A stretch of 64,000 nt of DNA from a bacterium 210820-DFI.6.37 (GCA_020558355.1 JAJCKG010000003.1:121300-185299), one strand, 5' to 3'; shown: positions 8,715 through 16,577, counted from the first letter of the stretch. Numbers and translations are program-made. Notes: generated from the sequence alone by a model not told the origin.

Positions 8715-9395
8715 CTACTTCAAACGCTTCGTATAATTGGTATTTATAAATTCAAAAGTCTCCGCGTTATTGCATATCTCTGGGGTGGTCAATATTGTAT
8801 ATAAAATTCGCCGCATCATTTGAATTTCATCAAATCCAATACTATTATAATCGTGGTCATACGCGCCCTCACCCAATTGGATATGAACTCGATTTCGCAA
8901 TTCACGTAACTTTTTTAACGCGGGAAACACGTCATGATTAATAGTCAAAATACGCTTTTTCTCTATTTTCTTAATCATGGAATCCAAATCCATTCGCATA
9001 TCATGTAATGGCACTTTTTTATACAGCTTTGTTTCTACTTTTACAGTATCGCCATCAATTTCTTTTGGATTTGCTTTGATTTCAGCATAGTCTTCCCATT
9101 CGGTTTGATTCCATAAGCCTCTGTCTTTAAGAAGATAAGTGAACAAAAGCTCAATAACGCTCATACCAGTTATAATGTATGTTTTATACAACATTGCGAG
9201 TAATACATTTGAAAGCTTGAGTTCATCAATCTGCTTTTCAATATATTCTATATATTGCATACTATAAGCAAAATTACTATTCATTCGTTTCCCTTCTGAA
9301 GAATTATTTGGAATTTTTATGCTTGATTTGTATAGATTAACACTATTGGGATACCACCTTTCTGACACATTGTTCTCACGTATCAATGAATCCAT
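8715..9395 (-). CDS. HEPN-like protein of unknown function
   Basis: A 226-residue, mostly helical protein that I do not recognise by name. Helices at about residues 45-85 and 135-200 surround RELRNRVH, a possible R-X6-H active-site motif of HEPN ribonucleases, which often serve as toxins or defence effectors. The ATG at 9395 is preceded by AGGGAGG; an upstream in-frame ATG nine codons earlier lacks one. The gene is A+T-rich compared with yhaM and stands alone with its own terminator, at the start of the accessory region. HEPN is an inference from the helical pattern and the single motif. Confidence 0.6.
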   Translation of the reverse strand: MDSLIRENNVSERWYPNSVNLYKSSIKIPNNSSEGKRMNSNFAYSMQYIEYIEKQIDELKLSNVLLAMLYKTYIITGMSVIELLFTYLLKDRGLWNQTEWEDYAEIKANPKEIDGDTVKVETKLYKKVPLHDMRMDLDSMIKKIEKKRILTINHDVFPALKKLRELRNRVHIQLGEGAYDHDYNSIGFDEIQMMRRILYTILTTPEICNNAETFEFINTNYTKRLK

Positions 9396-9551
9396 TCTAT
9401 AATCCTCCCTTTTTATCGGCAAATTTATCCTTTCATTTCAGTTTTCCTTCCAATTATACACGAAAACCTGGGCCACTTCAATTCCATCTAACTGCCGCAC
9501 CCTGCCAAGTCAACACTATTAAAAAATAATTTAAACAAGCCAACAGCGGCA

Positions 9552-10184
9552 ATGGCCATTATTGGGGATTTTGCCTTTTTGGCGGGAAAACCAAACATAG
9601 AGCTGGTATCTTATAAGCCTGCCTGGTGTACCCAAACTTTTATGATTATGGTTCCGCAGAATGAGCATTGGGAAAGTCTGATCACACAATATTACGGGGG
9701 AAAATCGAAAATTGTTTCTCGATACGCAATGAAGAAAGAGCCTCACATTTTTGATAAAGAACAATTGGAAAAGGCGGCTGGTTCTCTGCCGAAGCAATAT
9801 GTCCTCTCCTTGATTGATGAACGGCTGTATCAAATGTGCAAAACAGAAGGATGGAGCGCCGATTTAGTCTCTCAATTTTCAAGCTATGAAAAATACCATG
9901 AGCTCGGACTGGGGGTTGTAGTCTGTAAAGACAATTTTATTGTATCCGGCGCCTCCTCCTATTCCAGATACCAGAAGGGGATCGAAATCGAGATTGATAC
10001 GAAAGAGGGATACCGGCGAAAAGGATTAGCCTATGCATGTGGGGCAAGGCTGATCTTAGAGTGCTTGGAGAGAAATTTATATCCAAGTTGGGACGCGCAG
10101 AACAAAGGCTCTGTTGCGTTAGCGGAAAAATTGGGCTACCATTACAGCCATACTTATACTGCAGTGGAGATATGGAATTATTGA
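9552..10184 (+). pseudogene. 5'-truncated GNAT acetyltransferase
   Basis: The frame encodes 210 residues of a GNAT N-acetyltransferase, with the acetyl-CoA motif region EIEIDTKEGYRRKGLAYACG near the C-terminus. Family proteins of this type are longer, about 250 residues. The family-like sequence seems to continue in frame upstream of the first ATG (NLNKPTAAM) until a stop at 9489, but that stretch has no ATG and no Shine-Dalgarno. The N-terminal part therefore appears deleted and the gene is probably a remnant. It is one of few plus-strand genes here, which fits a decayed island margin. Confidence 0.6.
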
Positions 10185-10315
10185 ACTGACATATTACTTT
10201 TGGAATAATTAGAGCGGCCGTTTCAAGTTTTGTGTAAACTCAAAAAACTGATATAAGATATATGAATAGTTACTTAAGGGCGGTAGCCGATTTTGTCCGC
10301 ATCCCCGTCTCATAA

Positions 10316-10353
10316 AAGCTGTAAAACTCTTATAGATAAAGGCTTTACAGCTT
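10316..10353. other. Hairpin in the 10185-10504 gap
   Basis: AAGCTGTAAA and TTTACAGCTT pair perfectly across an 18-base loop, just left of the attachment-site repeat at 10361. The rest of the gap holds a larger nested hairpin at about 10377-10420 (AAAGGAAA with TTTCCTTT), which could terminate the minus-strand PBECR4 gene. No gene is visible. Confidence 0.5.
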
Positions 10354-10360
10354 AGCTCCA

Positions 10361-10378
10361 ACTATTCGAACTCGCCAA
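10361..10378. repeat. Attachment-site-like direct repeat, outer copy
   Basis: The 18 bases here are identical to 11481-11498. Both contain the 11-base core TATTCGAACTC that also forms the 3' end of guaA at 20971-20981 in the same orientation. I read this as the outermost att site of a tandem array of integrated elements. Confidence 0.7.
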
Positions 10379-10504
10379 AGGAAATGTGCTATCGTGGTAT
10401 TTTAGCCACTTTTTCCTTTGTTTTCATATTCATATTATACAAATTTTTGAGGTTATTTTAAGTATCACTGCGTTTTAGTACCATAATAGGTCCAACCCTT
10501 TTAC

Positions 10505-11149
10505 TCACTTCTCTGCCTCTCCATCCGTATGCGAATCTAACAAATCCACTGCAAACAAACCTTTAATCTGCTCTTTATACTTACACAAAACCGTTTCATC
10601 TCCTATGACAATTTGATCAAACAATTCTGTTCCAGTTTTTCTTTTCAAAACTAATTCTACTGGTTTTGGATTTTTCAATTCATTTCCCTTTATCAGCGAC
10701 TTAGGTCTGGCTTTTTGAGAATCCGAAAATCCCAAAGTACAATTCCCGTCTGCTGTTGCAAAGGAACAGATCACTCTATTCTTCTTAAAACTTTCTTCTG
10801 CCTGCAAACCTTCCTTAAGAAGTTCCATCATATCAGGTAACACTTTAATCTTTCTTCTGACAGTACCTTTTACCGACTTCTCATCTTGTCCCTTTTTAAC
10901 AAAATCAAAGTCTGTATCTGATAATGTTCCCTGAACACATTTATCGAAAAAACTCTGTGCGCTAATTTGTGAATGCACTCCTGTTAGATGTTGAAAATTA
11001 TCTTTTTCCGCATCTATTATGTAATAATTTTTTTGTTTAAATGCCTCCGAACAAATCAGATATTCATAGTCTACATACATTTTCTTGTATTCTTTTGCAG
11101 CTTTTATCATTTCCAACCGGACACGTTCCTTAAAACTTTCTTCCGCCAT
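10505..11149 (-). CDS. PBECR4-like nuclease (putative toxin) behind RNA repeats
   Basis: A 214-residue protein resembling PBECR4 domains, a member of the Barnase/EndoU/ColicinE5/RelE-like nuclease group defined in phage and mobile-element proteins. Family-like signatures are DNFQHLTGVHS near residue 53 and FKKNRVICSFATADGNCTLGF near 126-146. The ATG at 11149 is preceded by AAAGGAG; an in-frame ATG 19 codons earlier has none and its codons run back towards the terminator. The gene is preceded, in order, by a consensus promoter, two 33-base structured repeats and a terminator. That order is the architecture of type III toxin-antitoxin loci. The fold assignment comes from memory of the family and the toxin role is inference. 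Confidence 0.7.
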   Translation of the reverse strand: MAEESFKERVRLEMIKAAKEYKKMYVDYEYLICSEAFKQKNYYIIDAEKDNFQHLTGVHSQISAQSFFDKCVQGTLSDTDFDFVKKGQDEKSVKGTVRRKIKVLPDMMELLKEGLQAEESFKKNRVICSFATADGNCTLGFSDSQKARPKSLIKGNELKNPKPVELVLKRKTGTELFDQIVIGDETVLCKYKEQIKGLFAVDLLDSHTDGEAEK

Positions 11150-11215
11150 TTGTACTCCTTTACCTGCAGGACCTGCCACCGGCAGCTCCCTCCGGATGCA
11201 ATGCAACTAAGAAAA

Positions 11216-11237
11216 AAGGATGACCGCAGCCATCCTT
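11216..11237 (-). terminator. Terminator between RNA repeats and PBECR4 gene
   Basis: AAGGATG and CATCCTT pair across an 8-base loop and are followed by TTTTTTC on the minus strand. It lies between the repeats and the coding sequence, so most transcripts from the promoter would end here and only read-through would reach the gene. Confidence 0.85.
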
Positions 11238-11264
11238 TCTCTGATTTTTAGCAGTTTACTCTGT

Positions 11265-11330
11265 AATGGGAATGAGTTTTAGGTCTTCATCCCGACCACT
11301 GGAAACGAATTTTAAGTCGCCGTTCCGACT
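11265..11330 (-). ncRNA. Two tandem 33-nt pseudoknot-like RNA repeats
   Basis: Repeat 1 (11298-11330) and repeat 2 (11265-11297) directly abut and match at about two thirds of positions. Each can form a short stem, AGTC/GACT in the first and GGTC/GACC in the second. Each loop segment (GGAAC or GGGAT) can pair with a downstream segment (GTTTCC or ATTCCC). The differences are compensatory in both helices, which supports an H-type pseudoknot. A shorter, degenerate third unit (CAG...CTG then CTAAAAATC) follows around 11243-11264. The region is transcribed from the promoter at 11355-11383 and closed by the terminator at 11216-11237. Confidence 0.7.
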
Positions 11331-11354
11331 ATATTATCTTCTTTTTGTACTTTT

Positions 11355-11383
11355 AGTATACACTATAATATGCCAATAGTCAA
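11355..11383 (-). promoter_or_regulatory. Strong promoter of the RNA repeats
   Basis: TTGACT (11378-11383) and TATACT (11355-11360) are separated by exactly 17 bases on the minus strand. Transcription would start about 15-20 bases before repeat 1. Confidence 0.85.
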
Positions 11384-11480
11384 TCAGCAGTGCCTTTTTA
11401 GGATTGTATATCCATCTTACTATTTGAATCTCATTTACAAACCATACAATTTATAGCCCGTCAATATGATATACCTCTGT

Positions 11481-11498
11481 ACTATTCGAACTCGCCAA
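11481..11498. repeat. Attachment-site-like direct repeat, inner copy
   Basis: Identical over 18 bases to 10361-10378 and sharing the core TATTCGAACTC with the guaA 3' end. It separates the 9.5 kb mobilizable element on the right from the 1.1 kb RNA/PBECR4 cassette on the left. Confidence 0.75.
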
Positions 11499-11593
11499 TT
11501 CCTAACTAATTTTGTTTAGTGATTGTTTCCTATCGAATTTGTTATTCTTTTGATTATTTGATATTTCCATATTATCCTGCCTATATGAGCTAA

Positions 11594-11611
11594 TGTTATC
11601 GTTTTGTTATC
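11594..11611 (+). repeat. Putative integrase arm site, left end of element
   Basis: Two TGTTATC units in tandem, 18 bases in all. It matches the pair at 20892-20909 near the other end except at two central positions. An inverted GATAACA follows a few bases later. The rest of 11612-11824 shows no gene. Confidence 0.5.
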
Positions 11612-11824
11612 GCTGTTGATAACATCATCTCGGCAACTGCAGATAATAACAATATGTTTCGTATTAGATTGTAAGCGATTTTGCTTAGAAAATCAAGATA
11701 TTGCAGAAAATACATTAATCTTGTTATATATCTAATATCCACATTTCAAAAAATGAGAACGCAACAGAGTTGTAACAAGCCGACAGCTACACCCATTTTC
11801 GCAGATGCATACCGTTGGCCAATA

Positions 11825-12130
11825 TCATATTACAAACTTATATCCACGCCCTACAACCGTTCGGATTATTTTGGGGCATTTCGTTTTCTTCCTGATCTGA
11901 CAGATCGTGTTATAAATTACATTTTCGCATCCAAACGTATCCTCCTGCCACACAGCTCGATAAATCTGTTCTAAAGAAAGTACCCAACCAGGATATTGGG
12001 CCAATAAGCAAAGGACGTCAAATTCTTTCGGGTAAAGATCAATTTCTTCTCCGGCTAATGTAACTGTATAGCATTGTGGATCGATGATGAAATTTCCTCG
12101 TTGGATGACAGACTGACGTTCAATATTCAT
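11825..12130 (-). CDS. OmpR-type winged-helix DNA-binding protein without receiver domain
   Basis: A 101-residue protein that is almost entirely a Trans_reg_C winged helix: EIDLYPKEFDVLCLLAQYPG, LSLEQIYRAVW and the C-terminal wing RTVVGRGYKFVI. No phosphoacceptor domain is present. Stand-alone proteins of this kind are common in clostridial mobile elements and probably control element or cargo genes. A target cannot be named. Confidence 0.8.
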   Translation of the reverse strand: MNIERQSVIQRGNFIIDPQCYTVTLAGEEIDLYPKEFDVLCLLAQYPGWVLSLEQIYRAVWQEDTFGCENVIYNTICQIRKKTKCPKIIRTVVGRGYKFVI

Positions 12131-12208
12131 TTGTACTGATATCTCCTCTTATACATCATATTAAAAATCAGCAGTGCAACAGAAAGTTCTCCAACACTGC
12201 AACTTTCC

Positions 12209-12283
12209 TTATTTTGGTACGAATTTATGTTCACAAAGAGGACAAATTAGCCATTCTTTGCCTCTCATAATTTTGCCTTTCAT
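12209..12283 (-). pseudogene. Short CxxC peptide, possible remnant of a cysteine-rich KTR protein
   Basis: A 24-codon frame from an ATG at 12283 contains EWLICPLCEHKF and then stops. The sequence resembles the first half of the small cysteine-rich KTR proteins found in clostridial mobile elements, with the second CxxC half missing. It may be a decayed fragment or a genuine micro-protein. A hairpin AGCGG/CCGCT lies just upstream around 12301-12315. Confidence 0.35.
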
Positions 12284-12383
12284 TTCACTTTATATAAAAC
12301 AGCGGATTAACCGCTGAAGATCCACAGCCCATAAACTGCTACCTTTCAGCGGCAAACCACTCCTTTATATTTGACAGTTGCGT

Positions 12384-12560
12384 TTACTCATCCGCCTTGT
12401 GTCTGGCGTTATTTTTATTGTCTTCCTCCACAATCTGCATATCACAGCATCCACTCTTTTTAGGTTGTTTCCGGGGAGCTGGTTCTTCCTCTAAAGACAT
12501 CCCACAGCTACATCCACCGCCGTTAAACAACCTTTCCCAAAAACTTTTTTTCTCAGACAT
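12384..12560 (-). CDS. Small cysteine-rich protein of the ArsR/permease operon
   Basis: A 58-residue protein starting MSEKKSFWERLFNGGGCSCG and later containing SGCCDMQIVEE, so it has a CxC and a CC pair flanked by lysine- and glutamate-rich sequence. Similar small CC-containing proteins accompany DUF318-type permeases in other Clostridia. They may act as a metal or metalloid chaperone, but that role is inferred. The start is 22 bases past the permease stop, with AAAGGAGAATT as Shine-Dalgarno, so it is the last gene of the operon. Confidence 0.75.
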   Translation of the reverse strand: MSEKKSFWERLFNGGGCSCGMSLEEEPAPRKQPKKSGCCDMQIVEEDNKNNARHKADE

Positions 12561-12581
12561 GATAAAATTCTCCTTTCGATA

Positions 12582-13505
12582 TTACAGTACAAAATTAAAC
12601 ACATAACCCGTAATCGTGGCTACAGCAAAGATACACAGTACAAACGTAACAACCATTTTCTTTTTGAAAATAGAATTCAGTAAGGACACTTCTGGGATGC
12701 TGGCGCCGGCACCGCCCAGGATCAGGGCAATCATAACGCCTGGAGCCACGCCCTTTGAAATCAGGATACTTGCAATCGGAATCATGGTCTCGGTACGGAT
12801 ATACATAGGAATACCAACAACCGCCGCCAGAGGAACCGCCCACAGATTATTAGCTCCGGCAAAATTTTCCAACAAATCCGTAGGGATAAACTCATAGATA
12901 AATGCGCCAATGCCAGCACCCAATAACAGGAAAAGCACTACACCCTTAAATAAACCAAACGCATCTTTGAAAGAAAGTTTGATTGCCTGCCACTGCTTCT
13001 GCCAGAAATTCCCCTGTAAGGTCTCCCATGATACACCATCCTGATGTCCGCCTTTGACCGTAACATTTTTTACTTCTTTTTCAAAACCGGCTTTGTCCAG
13101 AATAAGCCCCATCACAACTGCAAACCCAAAGGTAAATGCGCTGTAAATAACTGTGGCCTTAATTCCAAAGAACGCAACCAACAAAGTCAGAATAGCTGGA
13201 TTCAGAATCGGCGATGTCAGTAGAAAAGAGATTGCCCCACAGAAAGGTGCCCCACTCTTAAATAAACCTACCAACACCGGGATTGTAGAGCAAGAACAGA
13301 AAGGTGTCACTGCTCCTAATGCCGCACCCAATACACTATTCAGGCCCTTTTTCGGAGTGGTCAGAATACGCTTAATACGCTCTTGGGAAATATAAATCTG
13401 TAATAAAGCAACGACAAAGCTGATACCGATAAACAAACTAAACAATTCGCCAAACAGCATCAGGAATGTCTGCCCTGCATGAATAAGAGTTTCTGTCGTA
13501 AACAT
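12582..13505 (-). CDS. DUF318/ArsP-type permease
   Basis: A 307-residue membrane protein with about eight hydrophobic segments. The signature TPFCSCSTIPVLVGLFKSG at about residues 70-90 carries the paired cysteines of the ArsP/YraQ permease family, followed by GAPFCGAISFLLTSPILNP. ArsP members export trivalent organoarsenicals, and the cysteines bind the metalloid. The upstream arsR-like regulator and the downstream Cys-rich protein support a metalloid or metal substrate. The exact substrate cannot be read from the sequence. Confidence 0.85.
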   Translation of the reverse strand: MFTTETLIHAGQTFLMLFGELFSLFIGISFVVALLQIYISQERIKRILTTPKKGLNSVLGAALGAVTPFCSCSTIPVLVGLFKSGAPFCGAISFLLTSPILNPAILTLLVAFFGIKATVIYSAFTFGFAVVMGLILDKAGFEKEVKNVTVKGGHQDGVSWETLQGNFWQKQWQAIKLSFKDAFGLFKGVVLFLLLGAGIGAFIYEFIPTDLLENFAGANNLWAVPLAAVVGIPMYIRTETMIPIASILISKGVAPGVMIALILGGAGASIPEVSLLNSIFKKKMVVTFVLCIFAVATITGYVFNFVL

Positions 13506-13564
13506 ATAAATTACCTTCTTTCTATCTGTGATTTCTATTGTTGAACTACAAACAGAAATATTTT

Positions 13565-13606
13565 TTATTCAGAACGGCATTGTAGCCGACGACCACATGC
13601 ACACAT
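13565..13606 (-). CDS. 13-residue cysteine-rich leader peptide ORF
   Basis: A tiny frame encoding MCACGRRLQCRSE is preceded by a strong Shine-Dalgarno (GGAGGAGGG, four bases before the ATG). It lies 60 bases ahead of the permease start, between arsR and the permease. Three of 13 residues are cysteine. It could be a regulatory leader or a metal-binding micro-protein; it may also be fortuitous. Confidence 0.4.
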   Translation of the reverse strand: MCACGRRLQCRSE

Positions 13607-13695
13607 AAACCCTCCTCCTCTTTATTTCTAACTGGTTTTTATGCCAGCATTAGATTTATATATTCAAAAGTATCTATTTGTATTTTTAAAGGGAA

Positions 13696-13713
13696 GCCAT
13701 CTCTCCAGATGGC
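13696..13713 (-). terminator. Hairpin after arsR-like gene
   Basis: GCCATCT and AGATGGC pair across a 4-base loop, followed on the minus strand by TTCCCTTTAAAAA. It may partly terminate the regulator transcript before the permease. Confidence 0.55.
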
Positions 13714-13729
13714 CTAAATTATTATTTCA

Positions 13730-14029
13730 TCAATTTTCCTTGTTGCTGCCAGAAACCGTAAGCTGCTGTTCCAGTAACCTTTTTACATTCTCTGATCCTT
13801 CTTGATCTATTGAATAATATACCCATTTACCGTCTTTGCGCCCTTGAACAATCCCTGCGTCACATAATATTTTCATATGATGGGAAAGTGTCGGCTGAGT
13901 AATGCGTAAATCTTCCAAAAGATCACAGGCACATTTTTCCCCGGTACGAAGCAAACTTAATATTGATAAACGGTTTTCATCGCAAAAGGCTTTAAATACC
14001 CGTATTGTTTCATTGTATTGTGATATCAT
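13730..14029 (-). CDS. ArsR-family metal(loid)-responsive repressor
   Basis: A 99-residue winged-helix repressor. The DNA-recognition helix is RITQPTLSHHMKIL, and GEKCACDLLEDLR just before it holds the two cysteines, close to the ELCVCDL sensor motif of ArsR. The wing GRKDGKWVYYSID follows. It should bind the inverted repeat at 14043-14060 and release it on As(III) or a related thiophilic ion. It heads the operon with the permease and Cys-rich protein. Confidence 0.92.
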   Translation of the reverse strand: MISQYNETIRVFKAFCDENRLSILSLLRTGEKCACDLLEDLRITQPTLSHHMKILCDAGIVQGRKDGKWVYYSIDQEGSENVKRLLEQQLTVSGSNKEN

Positions 14030-14042
14030 GTTTTTTACCTCT

Positions 14043-14096
14043 CATTCACGTTTTTGAATGTGTCTATATAATATAACGAGCATAGATAAATGTCAA
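14043..14096 (-). promoter_or_regulatory. arsR-like promoter and operator
   Basis: TTGACA (14091-14096), 17 bases, then TATTAT (14068-14073) on the minus strand. The inverted repeat CATTCA-N6-TGAATG (14043-14060) follows at the transcription start and fits an ArsR/SmtB operator. Confidence 0.8.
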
Positions 14097-14150
14097 TATA
14101 TTTTTTAGAATTTTTCTTGTTGGTCCTGCTTTCCATCCGTGACCAATTCA

Positions 14151-14528
14151 TCATACATAAATTATTTCCGCATTCACAACCTCCCGCACACACGCCCGAA
14201 TGTTATTCATTCTTCCAATCCACTCAAGCTGATTTTCAGCCTTCAACCGTTCTGTCACTCCCTGCCTGTCGGCATATTCCTTTACAAGCCGTGAAAACAT
14301 ATTCTCCGCCTGCTCATCTACGTTTGCAAGGTATTCATTCAACCTGCCGCTTGCCATCAGGTTAAGGTACACAAACCGTTTATGCTCTTTGAGATAGCGC
14401 AAATGCCTTTGTCCCCATACGCCGATCAACTTGCCTTCTTCTTCATCCGATAGGGTAAGACAGGGGATATAATAATCCCCATGTCTGATATAAGTGCCGC
14501 CCATTTCTTCAAAAATTGTTTTCTTCAT
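14151..14528 (-). CDS. TnpV family protein of mobilizable elements
   Basis: A 125-residue protein resembling TnpV of Tn4451-like elements, with the typical start MKKTIFEEMGGTYIRHGDYY and the middle WGQRHLRYLKEHKRFVYLNLM. Its biochemical function is not established. The ATG at 14528 was preferred over an upstream GTG because AGGTGG lies about eight bases before it. It directly follows the relaxase gene. Confidence 0.85.
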   Translation of the reverse strand: MKKTIFEEMGGTYIRHGDYYIPCLTLSDEEEGKLIGVWGQRHLRYLKEHKRFVYLNLMASGRLNEYLANVDEQAENMFSRLVKEYADRQGVTERLKAENQLEWIGRMNNIRACVREVVNAEIIYV

Positions 14529-14547
14529 TGTCTTTTCCACCTTTCTT

Positions 14548-15978
14548 TTATCGTTCTCTATCCATTGATTTTTTCTTTGCGGATCGCATTGGCTGCTGTC
14601 TGCCCTCTTGCTGATAGCGATGCAACTTTTCCAGTACGCTTGCCTTTTTTGCCAGCTCCCTCGCTTCCTCTTTCTTCTGTCCCGTCTGATTTCTCCATGC
14701 TCTCAATTCCTCGTTGTATTCCCTTACCAGTTTCTCCGACTTGTTATATACCTTTACAAAGGACTGAACATCGGAATACCCTTCCTGCTTTGCTATCTGC
14801 TCCAAATTCCTGTGCATACGGTTTATCGACTTCTCTGCCTCCTGAATTTTCCCCTCTAAAGATTTTCTTTCCCTTCCCTTGAATAATCCTCTTGCTTCGG
14901 AAAGCTGCTGTTTCAAAGAGGAAATATCTTGCTGCATGAACTTTATTTCTTGTGACTGTTTCTGCAGTTTTCCCATTAACTTCTGCATATCTTTCCACTC
15001 CTGCAAGTCTATCTTTGGTATTGGTTTTGGCGGCAGCGTAAATTTGAAAATCAATTCCTGCAAAAAGTCTTTTGCATCCCGAACGATCTGCCGGAACATA
15101 TCAGGTATCCACCCATGTTCCTTTATAGATTCCAATGTCTTTTCATTGATTTCTTCTCGTTTGATTTTCAAGATTTCTTCTTCAGGAACGCCCTCTACTA
15201 ATGCTACGTCTACGGTTCGATTCCATTCCTGTCTTGCTGCATTGTCTGCCCGTATCTCTGCCGCTTTCGGATTGTTCTTACCAATCTTCTTTGTCGGCAG
15301 ATAAACGCCGCCTTGCTGAAACACAGATAGCTTTTCCGATTCTTCTTTGACATAGCGATTGATTGTTTCGGTAAACATTTCCTTAACTTCCTTGGTAAAT
15401 GCTTTGCTCTTAAACCATTCATCTTTTTTTGTGAAGATATGGCTCTCATAGACCTCTCCTTTTGGGATGATGCTGCACCCCGCCCGGATATTCCCATGCT
15501 CGTCTGTAATCTCTTTTTTAGTACGCCTGTGTTTTCCCTGTTCATCATAAAACATATTTCGAGCAGCAATCTTTACTTCCGGATTTTCCAACAGCTTTCT
15601 CTCACTGAATACCAAGTGAATGTGATAGTTGGTTTTTCTCTTGTTGTGATGAAGGGCTGCGCTGCATTCCACACCATACCTTGTATGGAAAATCTCTGTA
15701 AAAAGCCTTACCACATCATCTGTCCTGTACTGAACAAAACTTTCGGGAAGTGCAATGATAAACTCCCGCCCCTCAATACATTTTCCCGCCGATCCGCTTG
15801 CCTTAAACTCCAACTGATTTTCCCTCGCAAGATTTTTCCAAAACTCCGGCGTTGCTCCCTTTGTCTGGTAGGTTGCATATAGGTACTCCTGCCTTTTCGG
15901 ATTGGAGATATAATCAATCCGCCCTGCCACATCAGACAGCTTACTCTGTCTTACAAATGAATGTCTGCCTATGAGCAT
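14548..15978 (-). CDS. MobA/MobL-type relaxase
   Basis: A 476-residue mobilization nuclease that nicks the transfer origin and covalently leads the strand. The metal-binding HxH is visible in NYHIHLVFSERKL near residues 116-128, and the N-terminal half matches MobA/MobL domains. The C-terminal third is a lysine- and glutamate-rich coiled coil. The start at 15978 has AAAGGAGA only three bases upstream; an in-frame ATG 16 codons earlier (16026) is possible. The candidate oriT lies immediately upstream. No type IV secretion genes are present, so the element would need a helper. Confidence 0.88.
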   Translation of the reverse strand: MLIGRHSFVRQSKLSDVAGRIDYISNPKRQEYLYATYQTKGATPEFWKNLARENQLEFKASGSAGKCIEGREFIIALPESFVQYRTDDVVRLFTEIFHTRYGVECSAALHHNKRKTNYHIHLVFSERKLLENPEVKIAARNMFYDEQGKHRRTKKEITDEHGNIRAGCSIIPKGEVYESHIFTKKDEWFKSKAFTKEVKEMFTETINRYVKEESEKLSVFQQGGVYLPTKKIGKNNPKAAEIRADNAARQEWNRTVDVALVEGVPEEEILKIKREEINEKTLESIKEHGWIPDMFRQIVRDAKDFLQELIFKFTLPPKPIPKIDLQEWKDMQKLMGKLQKQSQEIKFMQQDISSLKQQLSEARGLFKGRERKSLEGKIQEAEKSINRMHRNLEQIAKQEGYSDVQSFVKVYNKSEKLVREYNEELRAWRNQTGQKKEEARELAKKASVLEKLHRYQQEGRQQPMRSAKKKSMDRER

Positions 15979-16089
15979 TCTCCTTTCCCCGGCTCTAGCC
16001 GATCTTGTGAGTAGGTGCATAGGCACCTGTTTACGAACTCATCCGCCTATCGGCGGTACAGGTCTCCGCTCCGCTTCGGTCGGTGCTTA

Positions 16090-16175
16090 ACAAGTGCCAC
16101 TGGCACTTAGCACCCCGGCAGGGCGAAATACACAGAGCATAAAACTTTAGTTTTGTGCGATGGGTGTATTTCGCT
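16090..16175. other. Candidate origin of transfer (oriT)
   Basis: The non-coding stretch before the relaxase is dense in inverted repeats. There is a 17-base palindrome of two 8-base arms (16092-16108). A hairpin GCATAAAAC/GTTTTGTGC (16137-16158) is nested inside an 11 bp inverted repeat GCGAAATACAC/GTGTATTTCGC (16123-16133 and 16164-16174). Position and structure suggest the nick region. No nic site can be pinpointed. Confidence 0.65.
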
Positions 16176-16212
16176 CTCAAACGCCGAGGGCTTATTATGG
16201 TGTTACCCCTGA

Positions 16213-16479
16213 TTATCTCTCGGATTCAGCATTAAATTGATGGGCGTATCCGCCCATTTTATCTGCCCGTATCCGGGCTGCTTTTTTTATGACTGACAGC
16301 AGATTATCTACGGTACTTTCTTCCCATCCGGCAAGCCATAACAAAGTTCTTTCCTCTGACCTTGTCAATTCCACGCCTGCCAATACCTCGTTGATTTTCT
16401 GTATCTGTCTGCCTTCTACTTCATAAAATAGATCATTCACATTTCTGCTTCCGCTTTCCGGCTGTTTTAACATTTCCAT
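16213..16479 (-). CDS. Small unrecognised element protein
   Basis: An 88-residue, mainly helical protein that I do not recognise, with LTRSEERTLLWLAGWEE in the middle and a basic C-terminus (AARIRADKMGGYAHQ). The ATG at 16479 follows GGGAGG by five bases; the longer frame would start with TTG. It lies between the candidate oriT and the next small gene and may be a mobilization accessory protein. Confidence 0.6.
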   Translation of the reverse strand: MEMLKQPESGSRNVNDLFYEVEGRQIQKINEVLAGVELTRSEERTLLWLAGWEESTVDNLLSVIKKAARIRADKMGGYAHQFNAESER

Positions 16480-16577
16480 CACTTCCTCCCAAAACAAAAA
16501 TGAATTTGCGTCCTATTCCTGCCTTGTCTGTTATTTACAGGGGTGTGCCACACCCCTGTTCGTATCATCAGGGAAAA

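Noticed and set aside
11265..11330. Two tandem 33-base repeats as a CRISPR remnant
   Set aside because: There are no spacers between the units and no cas genes; the internal covariation fits structured RNA.
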